Positions 26,062 to 33,575 of a stretch of 36,588 nucleotides of DNA are shown here, piece by piece. Under the pieces are notes generated by a model, which was not told where the DNA came from, did not search any database, and worked only from the letters and a program-made list of their open reading frames with translations. Origin of the DNA: Clostridia bacterium (GTDB lineage Bacteria; Bacillota; Clostridia; Oscillospirales; Acutalibacteraceae); NCBI GenBank assembly GCA_029226955.1, contig JAQXZA010000104.1, positions 1-36,588 of the forward strand, written 5' to 3'. The position numbers and the translations under genes are program-made. How positions within the stretch are numbered: the stretch's first letter is position 1; each line of letters opens with the position of its first letter.

Positions 26062-28581
26062 TTGGATATTGAGGAAAACACTCAGGACTCTAAGATTATA
26101 AATGTCGATATTGAAAGAGAAATGAAAAAGTCATTTCTTGATTATTCTATGTCGGTTATTGTTTCACGTGCGTTGCCTGATGTACGTGACGGCTTGAAGC
26201 CTGTACACAGACGTATTCTCTATTCACAGTATGAGGACAACCTTACCCCTGACAAGCCGTACAAAAAATGTGCGACAACAGTAGGTAACGTTCTCGGACG
26301 TTATCACCCACACGGTGATGCGTCTGTTTATGACGCACTTGTCCGTCTTGCACAGGATTTTTCAATGCGTTATACGCTTGTTGACGGTCACGGAAATTTC
26401 GGTTCGGTTGACGGTGACCCGCCTGCCGCATACCGTTATACAGAATCTAAAATGAGCAAAATCAGTGTTGAAATGCTGACGGATATTGACAAAGAAACAG
26501 TGGATTTTATACCGAACTATGACGACAGCCGAAAAGAACCGTCTGTTCTCCCCTCTCGTTTTCCTAATCTTCTTGTAAACGGTTCAACAGGTATTGCCGT
26601 AGGTATGGCGACGAATATTCCGCCGCATAATCTCGGTGAAGTTATTGATGCGGTATGCTGTGTTATCGATAATCCCGACGCATCTCTTGAAGAAATAATG
26701 GAACACATAAAAGGCCCTGACTTCCCCACCGCCGGAATTATTATGGGCAAAAGCGGTATTCGTGCGGCTTATGCAACAGGCAGAGGAAAAATTACCGTCC
26801 GTGCAAGAGCTGAAATTGTCGAGGACAAAAACAACCGATACAAAATAGTTGTGACAGAATTGCCGTATCAGGTAAACAAGGCACGTCTTGTTGAAAGTAT
26901 CGCAAATATGGTAAAAGACAAGCGTATTGACGGTATTTCAAATATTGACGACCATTCCGACAGAAACGGTATGCACATTGAAATTACCCTCAAAAGAGAG
27001 GCATCTCCACAGATTGTGCTGAATAATCTCTATTCATTCTCACAAATGCAGATTACTTACGGCATAATTATGCTTGCAATAGTAAACGGCGAGCCGAAAA
27101 TTCTCACACTTAAAGATATTTTACAGCATTACATTGATTTTCAGGTTCAGGTTATTACGAGAAGAACTCAGTATGACCTCAGAAAAGCCGAAGAAAGAGC
27201 ACATATTCTTGAAGGCTTGAAAGTTGCGATAGATTTTATTGATGAAGTAATAAAGATTATACGTTCATCAAAAGACCAGCCGACCGCAAGGGCAAGACTT
27301 ACCGAGCGTTTCGGACTTGATGACGTACAGACACAGGCTATTGTTTCAATGCGTCTTGGACAGTTGTCAGGTATGGAAAGAGAAAAAATTGAGGAAGAAC
27401 TCAAAGGTCTTATTGCAAAAATTGCCGATTACAAGGACATTCTCAGCAACGGCGAAAGACTTCTCGGCATTATCAAAACCGAACTTACCGCAATAAAGAA
27501 CAAATTCAACGACCCACGTCGTACAGAAATTGCATCAGTCAGCGGTGAAGTTGATATTGAAGACCTTATTCCGCACGAAGAATGTGTTCTTACAATGACG
27601 AATTTCGGCTATGTAAAGCGTCAGAAAGTCGATACCTACCGCACACAACGCAGAGGCGGACGTGGTATTTCTGGTATGAACAGACGTGAAGAAGACGTTG
27701 CAACGGATATGTTTGTAATCGGAACACACGATTATGTTCTTTTCTTCTCGAATTTAGGCAAGGTTTACAGACTTAAATGCTATGAAATTCCTGAGGGTTC
27801 AAGAACATCAAAGGGTATGAATATTAACAACCTGTTGCCGCTTGCAACAGACGAAAAAGTAACCTCAATGATAAAAGTTCCCGAAAACAGTGATGAAGAT
27901 ATGTTCCTTGTTATGATAACAAAGAAAGGTATCATAAAACGCACACCGACATCTTCATTCCGCACAAGCCGAAAAGGCGGACTTATTGCGATTGACCTTG
28001 ATGAAGATGATGAACTTGTATGGGTAAGACTGACGGACGGCAATGCCGAACTTATGGTTGCAACACGTAACGGTATGGCAATACGCTTTAACGAAACACA
28101 GGTAAGACCTACGGGCAGAAGTGCAAGAGGTGTTAAGGCTATCACTCTTAAAGGTGACGACAAGGTAATCGGAATGTCCATTCTCCGTAAAGACGCATTA
28201 CTGCTTACCGTATCGGAAACAGGCTACGGCAGATTGTCAGAATACAGCGAATACCGTATTCAGTCAAGAGGCGGCTATGGAATTATCAACTACCATACAG
28301 ATAAATACGGCAAGGTTGCGGCAATCAAGTCCGTTGACCTTGACGACGATATTATCATTATTTCCGATAATGGTGTTATTATAAGAATAGAGGCATCATC
28401 AATCAGTGTATTTTCAAGAATAAGCAAAGGCGTTATTGTTATGAAAACAACTGACGACAGCAAGGTTGTTACAATAGCAAGGGCACCGCACGATTCTTCC
28501 GACGAAAACACAGATGAAATTGATGAAGATACTGACGAAGAAACAGACGATGACACAATCACTGACAACAGCGAGGAATAA
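26062..28581 (+). CDS. gyrA: DNA gyrase subunit A
   Basis: 839 residues. The breakage-reunion subunit. Winged-helix domain with the catalytic Tyr in AAYRYTE. Then tower and coiled-coil regions, and a C-terminal DNA-wrapping domain with the GyrA box QRRGGRG, which marks gyrase rather than topoisomerase IV. An acidic Asp/Glu/Thr tail (about 28 residues) closes the protein, a type of tail that modulates supercoiling in other gyrases. The start is TTG 26062-26064 with GAGG 8 bases upstream; GTG 26053 overlaps that site. The quinolone loop reads [17 protein letters not shown], with Ala at the E. coli Ser83 position (codon 26320-26322). Confidence 0.97.
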   Translation: MDIEENTQDSKIINVDIEREMKKSFLDYSMSVIVSRALPDVRDGLKPVHRRILYSQYEDNLTPDKPYKKCATTVGNVLGRYHPHGDASVYDALVRLAQDFSMRYTLVDGHGNFGSVDGDPPAAYRYTESKMSKISVEMLTDIDKETVDFIPNYDDSRKEPSVLPSRFPNLLVNGSTGIAVGMATNIPPHNLGEVIDAVCCVIDNPDASLEEIMEHIKGPDFPTAGIIMGKSGIRAAYATGRGKITVRARAEIVEDKNNRYKIVVTELPYQVNKARLVESIANMVKDKRIDGISNIDDHSDRNGMHIEITLKREASPQIVLNNLYSFSQMQITYGIIMLAIVNGEPKILTLKDILQHYIDFQVQVITRRTQYDLRKAEERAHILEGLKVAIDFIDEVIKIIRSSKDQPTARARLTERFGLDDVQTQAIVSMRLGQLSGMEREKIEEELKGLIAKIADYKDILSNGERLLGIIKTELTAIKNKFNDPRRTEIASVSGEVDIEDLIPHEECVLTMTNFGYVKRQKVDTYRTQRRGGRGISGMNRREEDVATDMFVIGTHDYVLFFSNLGKVYRLKCYEIPEGSRTSKGMNINNLLPLATDEKVTSMIKVPENSDEDMFLVMITKKGIIKRTPTSSFRTSRKGGLIAIDLDEDDELVWVRLTDGNAELMVATRNGMAIRFNETQVRPTGRSARGVKAITLKGDDKVIGMSILRKDALLLTVSETGYGRLSEYSEYRIQSRGGYGIINYHTDKYGKVAAIKSVDLDDDIIIISDNGVIIRIEASSISVFSRISKGVIVMKTTDDSKVVTIARAPHDSSDENTDEIDEDTDEETDDDTITDNSEE

Positions 28582-28647
28582 TTTTTGATATAATAATCAG
28601 ACAAAATCAGATAATAGAATTATCAGGAATTTTGCGGAGGTGACTTT

Positions 28648-28839
28648 ATGCCGTGGTATGCGTGGATTATACTGATTGTTGTGGTTATAGTTTTTCTTAT
28701 AGTCGGTTTCCGCAATGCAAACCATAACTACACAATCGGCAGTGGTATGTTCAAGAACAGTGACAACAATCTTGACCGTGACGAACACCTTGACCCGTCT
28801 GATTATGACTATTACAACAAAAAAGACAAACTGAAATAA
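28648..28839 (+). CDS. Small single-span membrane protein
   Basis: 63 residues. One hydrophobic helix (residues 3-21, WYAWIILIVVVIVFLIVGF), then a polar tail rich in Asn, Asp and Tyr. GGAGG lies 8 bases before the ATG and a strong terminator follows 9 bases after the stop, so it is a real gene, probably the last of the gyrA transcript. The family is not recognised. Confidence 0.75.
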   Translation: MPWYAWIILIVVVIVFLIVGFRNANHNYTIGSGMFKNSDNNLDRDEHLDPSDYDYYNKKDKLK

Positions 28840-28847
28840 CAAAACAG

Positions 28848-28885
28848 GGGCAGTCGCAAATTGATTTTACCAAAAGCGACTGCCC
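28848..28885 (+). terminator. Terminator after the gyrA region
   Basis: A perfect 10-bp stem GGGCAGTCGC/GCGACTGCCC (28848-28857 and 28876-28885) followed by TATAATTTTATT. Confidence 0.8.
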
Positions 28886-28930
28886 TATAATTTTATTCTT
28901 TTTCCGAAAAATAAAGCATAATTTTGCCTT

Positions 28931-28996
28931 TGTTACGCAGAGTAACAGCGTTGTTATAGACAGTTTATTGCATTTGATGAGGTTTCAGGTTATATT
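28931..28996 (+). promoter_or_regulatory. Promoter and possible operator of the XRE gene
   Basis: TTGCAT (28968-28973), 17 bases, TATATT (28991-28996). Upstream, TGTTAC-GCAGA-GTAACA (28931-28947) is a perfect 6-bp inverted repeat and a candidate operator. Confidence 0.5.
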
Positions 28997-29029
28997 GAGT
29001 TCATCAAAACAACAAAGGAGATTATAAAA

Positions 29030-29617
29030 ATGACATTAGGTGAAAAATTAAAAGAGGCAAGAAAACAGGTCGGACTTTCACAGGAAGAGTTATCTGAAAA
29101 GTTAGGAGTTTCCCGTTCTGCTGTTGCAAAATGGGAAACGGATAAAGGTATTCCCGATATAGATAATTTGAAAAACATTTCAAAATTATTGAATGTAAGT
29201 CTTGATTATCTTCTTGATGACGGAGAAAAAATTGACGAATTAGTTATGCGTGAACCGTATAACTTGTCAGAATACGGAAAAGGCAGCAAGAAAGCCAAAA
29301 AAGACCGTGTTATTCGTGAAAAATATCCTGATGCGGAAATTTACACACTTATCGGAAAAATGAAATTGACAAAGACTGAAAAAGTCATTGACAATGCACT
29401 TGGATTTTTAACCGACGCTCCGTTTGGAATACCGGAGTTTATCAACGGAATGAAAAATCTGGACAAGGAATTTTATCTTGTGGACAAGGAAAATAAGCAA
29501 TTTTTTGTTACCGTGACTGACGAATTTATAGAAACACGTCAGCTTGCAAAGCGAATAGACAGTGATAAATTTGAAATCGGCAACTGGAAATTTCGTAAAG
29601 GTGGTAAGGTAAAATAA
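29030..29617 (+). CDS. XRE-family transcriptional regulator
   Basis: 195 residues. The N-terminal Cro/CI helix-turn-helix (residues 3-63) includes LKEARKQVGLSQEELSEKLGVSRSAVAKWETDKGIPDID and ends LNVSLDYLLDD. The C-terminal part (about 95-190) is a separate globular domain of unknown role with several aromatic-rich strands (KEFYLVDKENKQFFVTV). AAAGGAG lies 8 bases upstream of the ATG. It is monocistronic, with its own promoter and hairpin. An inverted repeat above the -35 may be its own operator. It opens the accessory region that reaches to tRNA-Trp. Confidence 0.88.
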   Translation: MTLGEKLKEARKQVGLSQEELSEKLGVSRSAVAKWETDKGIPDIDNLKNISKLLNVSLDYLLDDGEKIDELVMREPYNLSEYGKGSKKAKKDRVIREKYPDAEIYTLIGKMKLTKTEKVIDNALGFLTDAPFGIPEFINGMKNLDKEFYLVDKENKQFFVTVTDEFIETRQLAKRIDSDKFEIGNWKFRKGGKVK

Positions 29618-29649
29618 AGAAAATTTTATGAAAATATAGGTTATACAGC

Positions 29650-29683
29650 ACAGGGGCAGTCTTAACGGCTGTCCCTGTTTAAA
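29650..29683 (+). terminator. Terminator of the XRE gene
   Basis: ACAGGGGCAG/CTGTCCCTGT stem (29650-29659 and 29669-29678, one mismatch) then TTTAAATG. It lies between convergent genes. Confidence 0.65.
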
Positions 29684-29703
29684 TGTATTTTATGAAGTTT
29701 TTA

Positions 29704-30237
29704 TCATTTGTTTGTTTTCAGATAGTCCAGAAACTCCTGTGTTTTGCTCCAATACTTTATGCCCCAGTTTTCAAAATTCCATTCTTCCATATAATTGTTG
29801 CACTCATAGTCTATGTAGTAAAGAATACCGTCCTGTACAACAAAATTTGTCGGGAAATAGTCTATGTTCAGCCCTGATTTTTTCGCCTGTTCAGCCATAG
29901 AATAAATCTGTTCCACATAAGGCTCAACGGAAATATCGTTTTTTACCATATTAAAGATTGTTTCACCATCAATATATTCTTTGACAATACGTTCATTGTC
30001 AGTGTCTATATCGAGCATTTTCGGGATTTTTATTCCTGCATTAAGCAACCTTTGATAGTCGTTTTTTTCAGCCTCTATTTTATTGCCAAAGTTATAGTAC
30101 GAACAAGGTTCGTGGTGAATTTGTTTTAACACATAATTTTTGCCTTGCCTTTCCGCAAGATAAGAATAACCGCCCTTGCCTTTGCCAAGCAGTTTGATAA
30201 TATTATACTCTTTGTTGTTTACACTTAATATTTCCAT
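29704..30237 (-). CDS. Small protein-kinase-fold protein
   Basis: 177 residues from ATG 30235-30237, with GAGG 8 bases upstream; the GTG at 30244 is inside that site. Kinase landmarks: a Gly-rich loop LLGKGKGGYSYLAER, a Lys in KNYVLKQIHH, a helix-C Glu in NKIEAEKNDYQ, hinge IVKEYIDGETI. The catalytic loop is NIDYFPTNFVV (Asp, then Asn five residues later) and the metal-binding Asp lies in YYIDYECN. The catalytic His of HxD is replaced by Asn. It is shorter than aminoglycoside phosphotransferases or Hanks kinases and lacks most of the C-lobe. It could phosphorylate a small molecule or protein; nothing in context decides. It lies directly downstream of the VOC remnant. Confidence 0.75.
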   Translation of the reverse strand: MEILSVNNKEYNIIKLLGKGKGGYSYLAERQGKNYVLKQIHHEPCSYYNFGNKIEAEKNDYQRLLNAGIKIPKMLDIDTDNERIVKEYIDGETIFNMVKNDISVEPYVEQIYSMAEQAKKSGLNIDYFPTNFVVQDGILYYIDYECNNYMEEWNFENWGIKYWSKTQEFLDYLKTNK

Positions 30238-30247
30238 TTTCAACACC

Positions 30248-30505
30248 TCATACTGTTATTTCAATTATATTGCCCTCAAAACCTATAATACAGCTTTCGT
30301 AATATCCGTCACCTGTAACTCTTGGATTGCTTATTACTTCATAGCCGTCTGACTGAAAGCGTTTTGTAAGGGAATCAACATTTTTTCTGCTTCCGACACT
30401 GAATGAAAGATGTATATATCCTGTTTTGTTTAATTGTTTTTGATTATCTTCAATAAGATTTGGTCTTGTCATAATTTCAAGCCTTGTGCTGTCGTCAAAA
30501 CTCAA
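30248..30505 (-). pseudogene. 5'-truncated VOC/glyoxalase-fold gene
   Basis: The 85-residue frame is the C-terminal two thirds of a typical VOC protein (SFDDSTRLEIMTRPN, GYIHLSFSVGSRKNVDSLTKRF, RVTGDGYYESCIIGFEGNIIEITV), a family usually about 125 residues. The normal N-terminal half with its metal ligand is missing. Homology-like sequence continues a little upstream (QSYFL before SFDD), and the frame then meets TGA inside the neighbouring gene. The only start, TTG 30503-30505, has no ribosome site. I read it as a broken gene whose 5' part was replaced by the PBECR4-like gene. The ribosome site of the kinase-like gene overlaps its stop. Confidence 0.75.
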
Positions 30506-30819
30506 AAAATATGACTGATAAAATCGAACAGGTCTGTTATATGTTCAAAATATTTTATGCGGTTTTCTATGATGTAATAATATTTACTTTTTTGAATAAT
30601 GCTGTCGTTGATATTTCCACTTAATATTTGCTTATATATTTTTGTCGCTTGCTTGCCTTTTAATTGCTCAATATCAATCAATTTTTCTAATCCCATTAAA
30701 TGATAAAAATTATCAGCGGAAAAGTACAATTTGATTTTTATGTTGTTTTCAAGTGTGAATATGTAGTCTTTGTTTAATAAGGTTTGATAGAGTTTTGCAC
30801 ATTCTGTTATATTTTCCAT
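30502..30819 (-). CDS. Small AT-rich protein, possibly PBECR4-type nuclease
   Basis: 105 residues. The pattern FTLENNIKIKLYFSADNFYHLMGLEKLIDI, then YKQILSGNIND and SKYYYIIENRIKYFEHI, resembles PBECR4, a predicted phage-associated barnase/EndoU/colicin/RelE-like nuclease domain. The match is from memory and is tentative. If right, this is a stand-alone nuclease-fold protein, perhaps a toxin or an RNase. Base composition is more AT-rich than the neighbours, with Ile/Lys/Asn/Tyr enrichment, suggesting transfer. The start is ATG 30817-30819 with GGGG 4 bases upstream. The last codons overlap the truncated VOC frame by 3 bases. No antitoxin-like partner is adjacent. Confidence 0.55.
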   Translation of the reverse strand: MENITECAKLYQTLLNKDYIFTLENNIKIKLYFSADNFYHLMGLEKLIDIEQLKGKQATKIYKQILSGNINDSIIQKSKYYYIIENRIKYFEHITDLFDFISHIF

Positions 30820-30833
30820 ATTTCCCCACGAAT

Positions 30834-30870
30834 AAAGGCACTCCGAACAAATCGAAGTGCCTTGCTTTTA
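30834..30870. terminator. Strong hairpin upstream of the PBECR4-like gene
   Basis: AAGGCACTCCG/CGAAGTGCCTT (30835-30845 and 30853-30863, one mismatch). Followed by GCTTTT on the plus strand and by TATTC on the minus strand. It may end a minus-strand transcript from the segment above. Confidence 0.6.
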
Positions 30871-31003
30871 AAGTATCGGTTTTCTTGACTTTAAGTCATA
30901 GTTGTAAACGGGCTTACCGAAAACCTTTCCAGCACCTCAGCACCAACTCACACAACGAAGAAGTATGCGTCAACGGTGAATACAAGGTTATTATCCTTGT
31001 ATT
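30871..31003. other. Non-coding segment with local structure, origin unclear
   Basis: No supported gene. GGTTTTC (30878-30884) pairs with GAAAACC (30919-30925) and encloses two small hairpins, GACT/AGTC and GTAA/TTAC. AATACAAGG/CCTTGTATT (30979-30987 and 30995-31003) is a 9-bp terminator-like hairpin. On the minus strand a short frame reads KPVYNYDLKSRKPIL then a stop at 30871. It could be the end of a decayed gene. The rest to 31150 is AT-rich with nothing recognisable. Confidence 0.35.
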
Positions 31004-31157
31004 ATTATTATATTCTATTTTTTTTAAAAAATATACTGGTAATTTTAACAAATCAACATCAACAAATTATCGAAAATATATAAATGGATTTTACTGTATC
31101 TGTTAGATATTTGTTAGATAATACGGTGTACAGATTAGTTGGTAAAAATAACGAAAT

Positions 31158-31191
31158 CCTCAAAAACAGCTTATTTAAGCTATTTTTGAGG
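31158..31191 (-). terminator. Terminator of tRNA-Trp
   Basis: A long stem of 16 bp with one mismatch, CCTCAAAAA-C-AGCTTA against TAAGCT-A-TTTTTGAGG, located 10 bases past the tRNA 3' end. Confidence 0.75.
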
Positions 31192-31200
31192 ACTTATTTT

Positions 31201-31276
31201 TGGCAGGGGCAGTAAGAATCGAACTCACGACACGTGGTTTTGGAGACCACTGCTCTACCAGCTGAGCTATACCCCT
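31201..31276 (-). tRNA. tRNA-Trp (anticodon CCA)
   Basis: 76 nt with encoded CCA (31201-31203) and discriminator G. The acceptor stem AGGGGTA pairs with TGCCCCT by one non-canonical closing pair. The anticodon stem GTGGT/ACCAC encloses loop CTCCAAA, giving CCA. The T-loop is GTTCGATTC. It borders the accessory region, and tRNA genes are common integration targets, but no integrase or att duplication is seen. Confidence 0.94.
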
Positions 31277-31291
31277 ATAAGTGCGTAAATA

Positions 31292-31320
31292 ATAATAACA
31301 TAAAACCGTGTATATGTCAA
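31292..31320 (-). promoter_or_regulatory. tRNA-Trp promoter
   Basis: TTGACA (31315-31320), 17 bases, TATTAT (31292-31297) on the minus strand. Confidence 0.75.
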
Positions 31321-31363
31321 GTAATTTTTAAATATTTTTTAGTTTTCGCAAGTATAAGGCATA

Positions 31364-31391
31364 TTGAAAAAATCCTGTAAACTGATATAAT
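31364..31391 (+). promoter_or_regulatory. mtnN promoter
   Basis: TTGAAA (31364-31369), 16 bases, TATAAT (31386-31391), 40 bases before the ATG. Confidence 0.6.
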
Positions 31392-31430
31392 ATTTTTATT
31401 ATATCAAACGAATGAAAGGAATAGTGAAAT

Positions 31431-32126
31431 ATGATAGGAATAATCGGTGCTATGGATATTGAAGTAAACGGAATTATTGAAAAGATGACCGACAAAAAAT
31501 CTGAAACAATCAGTTCAACCGTTTATACATCAGGAAAAATCAGCGGAAAAGACTGTGTTGTCGCAAAATGCGGAATAGGCAAAGTTAATGCTGCTGTTGC
31601 CGCACAAACTATGATTCTGAAATACAATCCCGATATGATAATAAATACAGGCATAGGCGGTAGTACAAGCCTTAAAACACATATAGGCTATGTTGTGATA
31701 GCAGAAAATGTTGTTCAGCACGATATGGACACAACGGCTCTCGGTGACGAACCGGCAACGCTTTTTCTTCCTGAGGAAAATATTGTATATATTCCGTGCG
31801 ATAAAGATTTAATTCAAAAACTTGAAACAGCGTGTAAAGCTGTCGGCGAAAATAAATATATTATCGGCACTGTTGCAACAGGCGACAAATTTATATCGGG
31901 AAACGAAAACCGTTCCGCACTCAATCAAAAATTTAATGCACTTGCCTGTGAAATGGAGGGCGGCAGTATTGGACAGGTATGTTATCTTAATCATATACCG
32001 TTTGCCGTTTTGCGTTCCGTTTCTGACAGTATGAGTGATGAAGACGACGCTGTGGAATATTCAACTTTCAGCAAATCAGCCGCCGAAAAATCCATAAAAA
32101 TAATATGTTCGTTTTTTGAAATCTGA
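31431..32126 (+). CDS. mtnN: 5'-methylthioadenosine/S-adenosylhomocysteine nucleosidase
   Basis: 231 residues. It cleaves methylthioadenosine, S-adenosylhomocysteine and 5'-deoxyadenosine to adenine and the thio- or deoxyribose. It therefore clears inhibitory by-products of methylation, polyamine synthesis and radical-SAM chemistry. It has the nucleoside phosphorylase fold with IGIIGAMDIEV at the start, GIGKVNAAVAAQ, and INTGIGGS. The purine-site segment is ACEMEGGSIGQV and the catalytic Asp lies in RSVSDSMSDE. AAAGGA is 10 bases before the ATG. It is monocistronic, ending in a shared hairpin. Confidence 0.95.
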   Translation: MIGIIGAMDIEVNGIIEKMTDKKSETISSTVYTSGKISGKDCVVAKCGIGKVNAAVAAQTMILKYNPDMIINTGIGGSTSLKTHIGYVVIAENVVQHDMDTTALGDEPATLFLPEENIVYIPCDKDLIQKLETACKAVGENKYIIGTVATGDKFISGNENRSALNQKFNALACEMEGGSIGQVCYLNHIPFAVLRSVSDSMSDEDDAVEYSTFSKSAAEKSIKIICSFFEI

Positions 32127-32137
32127 TAAAACAAAAA

Positions 32138-32170
32138 CACCTGACAGCAAAAATTAACGGCTGTCAGGTG
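32138..32170. terminator. Bidirectional terminator between convergent genes
   Basis: A perfect 11-bp stem CACCTGACAGC/GCTGTCAGGTG (32138-32148 and 32160-32170), A-run before and AATTTTTTAT after. It serves mtnN (+) and the lipoprotein gene (-). Confidence 0.88.
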
Positions 32171-32192
32171 AATTTTTTATGTTTAAGTGTGA

Positions 32193-33536
32193 TTATGCCG
32201 GCTTTACATCAGCGGAGAAAAGCAGTTTAAGGTCTTTGCTGTCGGCAATACCGTCAACAGTAAGATTATTGTTTTCTTCAAAGTTCTTTACAGCTTCTTC
32301 TGTTACATTTCCGTAATAGCCTGTTGCGTTCTCGTCCATATAGCCAAGGTCAACAAGACGGTTCTGTATGATTTTTATGTTGTCGTCATCTTCACCGTTC
32401 TGATATTGCATATCATCAGTTATTTCAAGTGAATCATCAGCTTCAACAGTGGACTGTGTACTGTTTTCGTCTGAGATTTCACTGTTTTCAACGGAATTTT
32501 CGCTGTTTTCGTCTGAGGTTTCACTGTTTTCAATGGAAGTTTCGCTGTTTTCATTTGAAGGCTTGCTGTTTTCAACGGTGGTTTTGCTGTTTTCATTTGT
32601 AGTTTTACTGTTTTCAGCGGAATTTTTATCTGATGTTTCAGCTTTACTGTTTTGTGATGATGAAGACAGTTCAGGATAAACTATTTCAATAATATCCGAA
32701 AGTACCTGAGTTATACTGTTGCCCTGTCGTTCAAATACTGACGAATCTATTTCATATATATGTTTCTTTTTGACGGCGGTAAAATTCTTGAAGAATTTAT
32801 CCGATAAAATGCGTTCCTTAACACCTGTGTCACAGAAAATATACTGCGGATTGGAAATTTTCAACGCATTAAGCATACTGTTTCCGCTCATTTCGTGTGA
32901 ACAAACATTTACCATATTTGCATAAGAAAACAGCTTTCCGCATAATGTGTTTTCAGTTGCGGCTGTTCCGTCTGTATCATAAAGATAACACGCTGTCGCA
33001 ACAACATCTTTTTCGGGTACAAGCCTCTGTAAATCGTCCATTGCAAGAGAAATTGCATTTGCCTTGTTTTTGCCGTTTTCACGACCTGTTATTTTTCCGT
33101 CCATAACGGAACAGATATTTTCGTAAAGCATAGTGAGTTCATCTGTTGTTCGTGCGGAAACCATTGTGAGAACAGTAATATTTTCTGATTTTAATTTTTT
33201 TGCAACAGATTCGTCAAGCGACTTATCGGCAAAAACAACATCAGGAGAAAGCTCTGATATTTTCTTAGTATTTGGTTTTACCTTTGTACCGACAGACGGC
33301 AGTGCTGAAATTTCGTCCTGAGTACATTCGTCAGAACGTGCGTCAATATTGTCGGCATATCCACACGCAATAAGTATATCGGCAACGGAATCACTAAGAC
33401 ATACGACAGAGTCGGGTTTTTCGTTGAATGTATAGCTTGCGATTTTTACAGGATATTCATCTTTACTGTTGTCTGAACACGCTGTAAAACAAAAAATCAT
33501 AGAAATAACAAGCATTACTGCGGAAAATCTTTTCAT
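32193..33536 (-). CDS. Lipoprotein: periplasmic-binding fold fused to a peptidoglycan-binding domain
   Basis: 447 residues. Lipobox FTAC with Cys20. Residues about 30-290 follow the BtuF/FepB-like solute-binding fold: DSVVCLSDSVADILIACGYADNI, LPSVGTKVKPNTKKISELSPDVVFADKS, a long middle helix, then NPQYIFCDTGVKERI. Such proteins deliver cobalamin, haem or siderophores to ABC importers. Next is an Asn/Ser/Glu-rich linker with eight 7-residue repeats (ENSKTTN, ENSETSD and so on). The last 60 residues (IIQNRLVDLGYMDENATGYYGNVTEEAVKNFEENN) are a PG_binding_1 domain. No permease or ATPase is adjacent. AAGGAG is upstream of the ATG. 39 bases after the DUF815 gene, so they are probably co-transcribed. 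The fusion suggests anchoring to both membrane and cell wall. Confidence 0.8.
   Translation of the reverse strand: MKRFSAVMLVISMIFCFTACSDNSKDEYPVKIASYTFNEKPDSVVCLSDSVADILIACGYADNIDARSDECTQDEISALPSVGTKVKPNTKKISELSPDVVFADKSLDESVAKKLKSENITVLTMVSARTTDELTMLYENICSVMDGKITGRENGKNKANAISLAMDDLQRLVPEKDVVATACYLYDTDGTAATENTLCGKLFSYANMVNVCSHEMSGNSMLNALKISNPQYIFCDTGVKERILSDKFFKNFTAVKKKHIYEIDSSVFERQGNSITQVLSDIIEIVYPELSSSSQNSKAETSDKNSAENSKTTNENSKTTVENSKPSNENSETSIENSETSDENSENSVENSEISDENSTQSTVEADDSLEITDDMQYQNGEDDDNIKIIQNRLVDLGYMDENATGYYGNVTEEAVKNFEENNNLTVDGIADSKDLKLLFSADVKPA
32461..32628 (-). repeat. 21-bp coding minisatellite, eight copies
   Basis: Eight in-phase 21-bp units each begin CTGTTTTC on the plus strand and encode the 7-residue linker repeats of the lipoprotein. 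Alternating units are more alike, hinting at a 42-bp higher-order unit. Copy number is likely to vary between strains. Confidence 0.88.
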
Positions 33537-33575
33537 ATTGTTTTCTCCTTAAATGTCGTCAGAATATCGACAAAA

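Noticed and set aside
26160-26175. parS-like TGTTTCACGTG in gyrA
   Set aside because: Only the left half and centre match. It encodes the conserved IVSRALPD of GyrA, so coding constraint explains it.
30795-31106. Plus-strand open frame of 103 codons across the structured segment
   Set aside because: No ribosome site, crosses two terminator-like hairpins, and the sequence shows no protein-like pattern.
28900-31200. Integrated island using tRNA-Trp as attachment site
   Set aside because: No integrase, and no repeat of the tRNA 3' end was found at the other side. The genes look accessory but the mechanism is unsupported.
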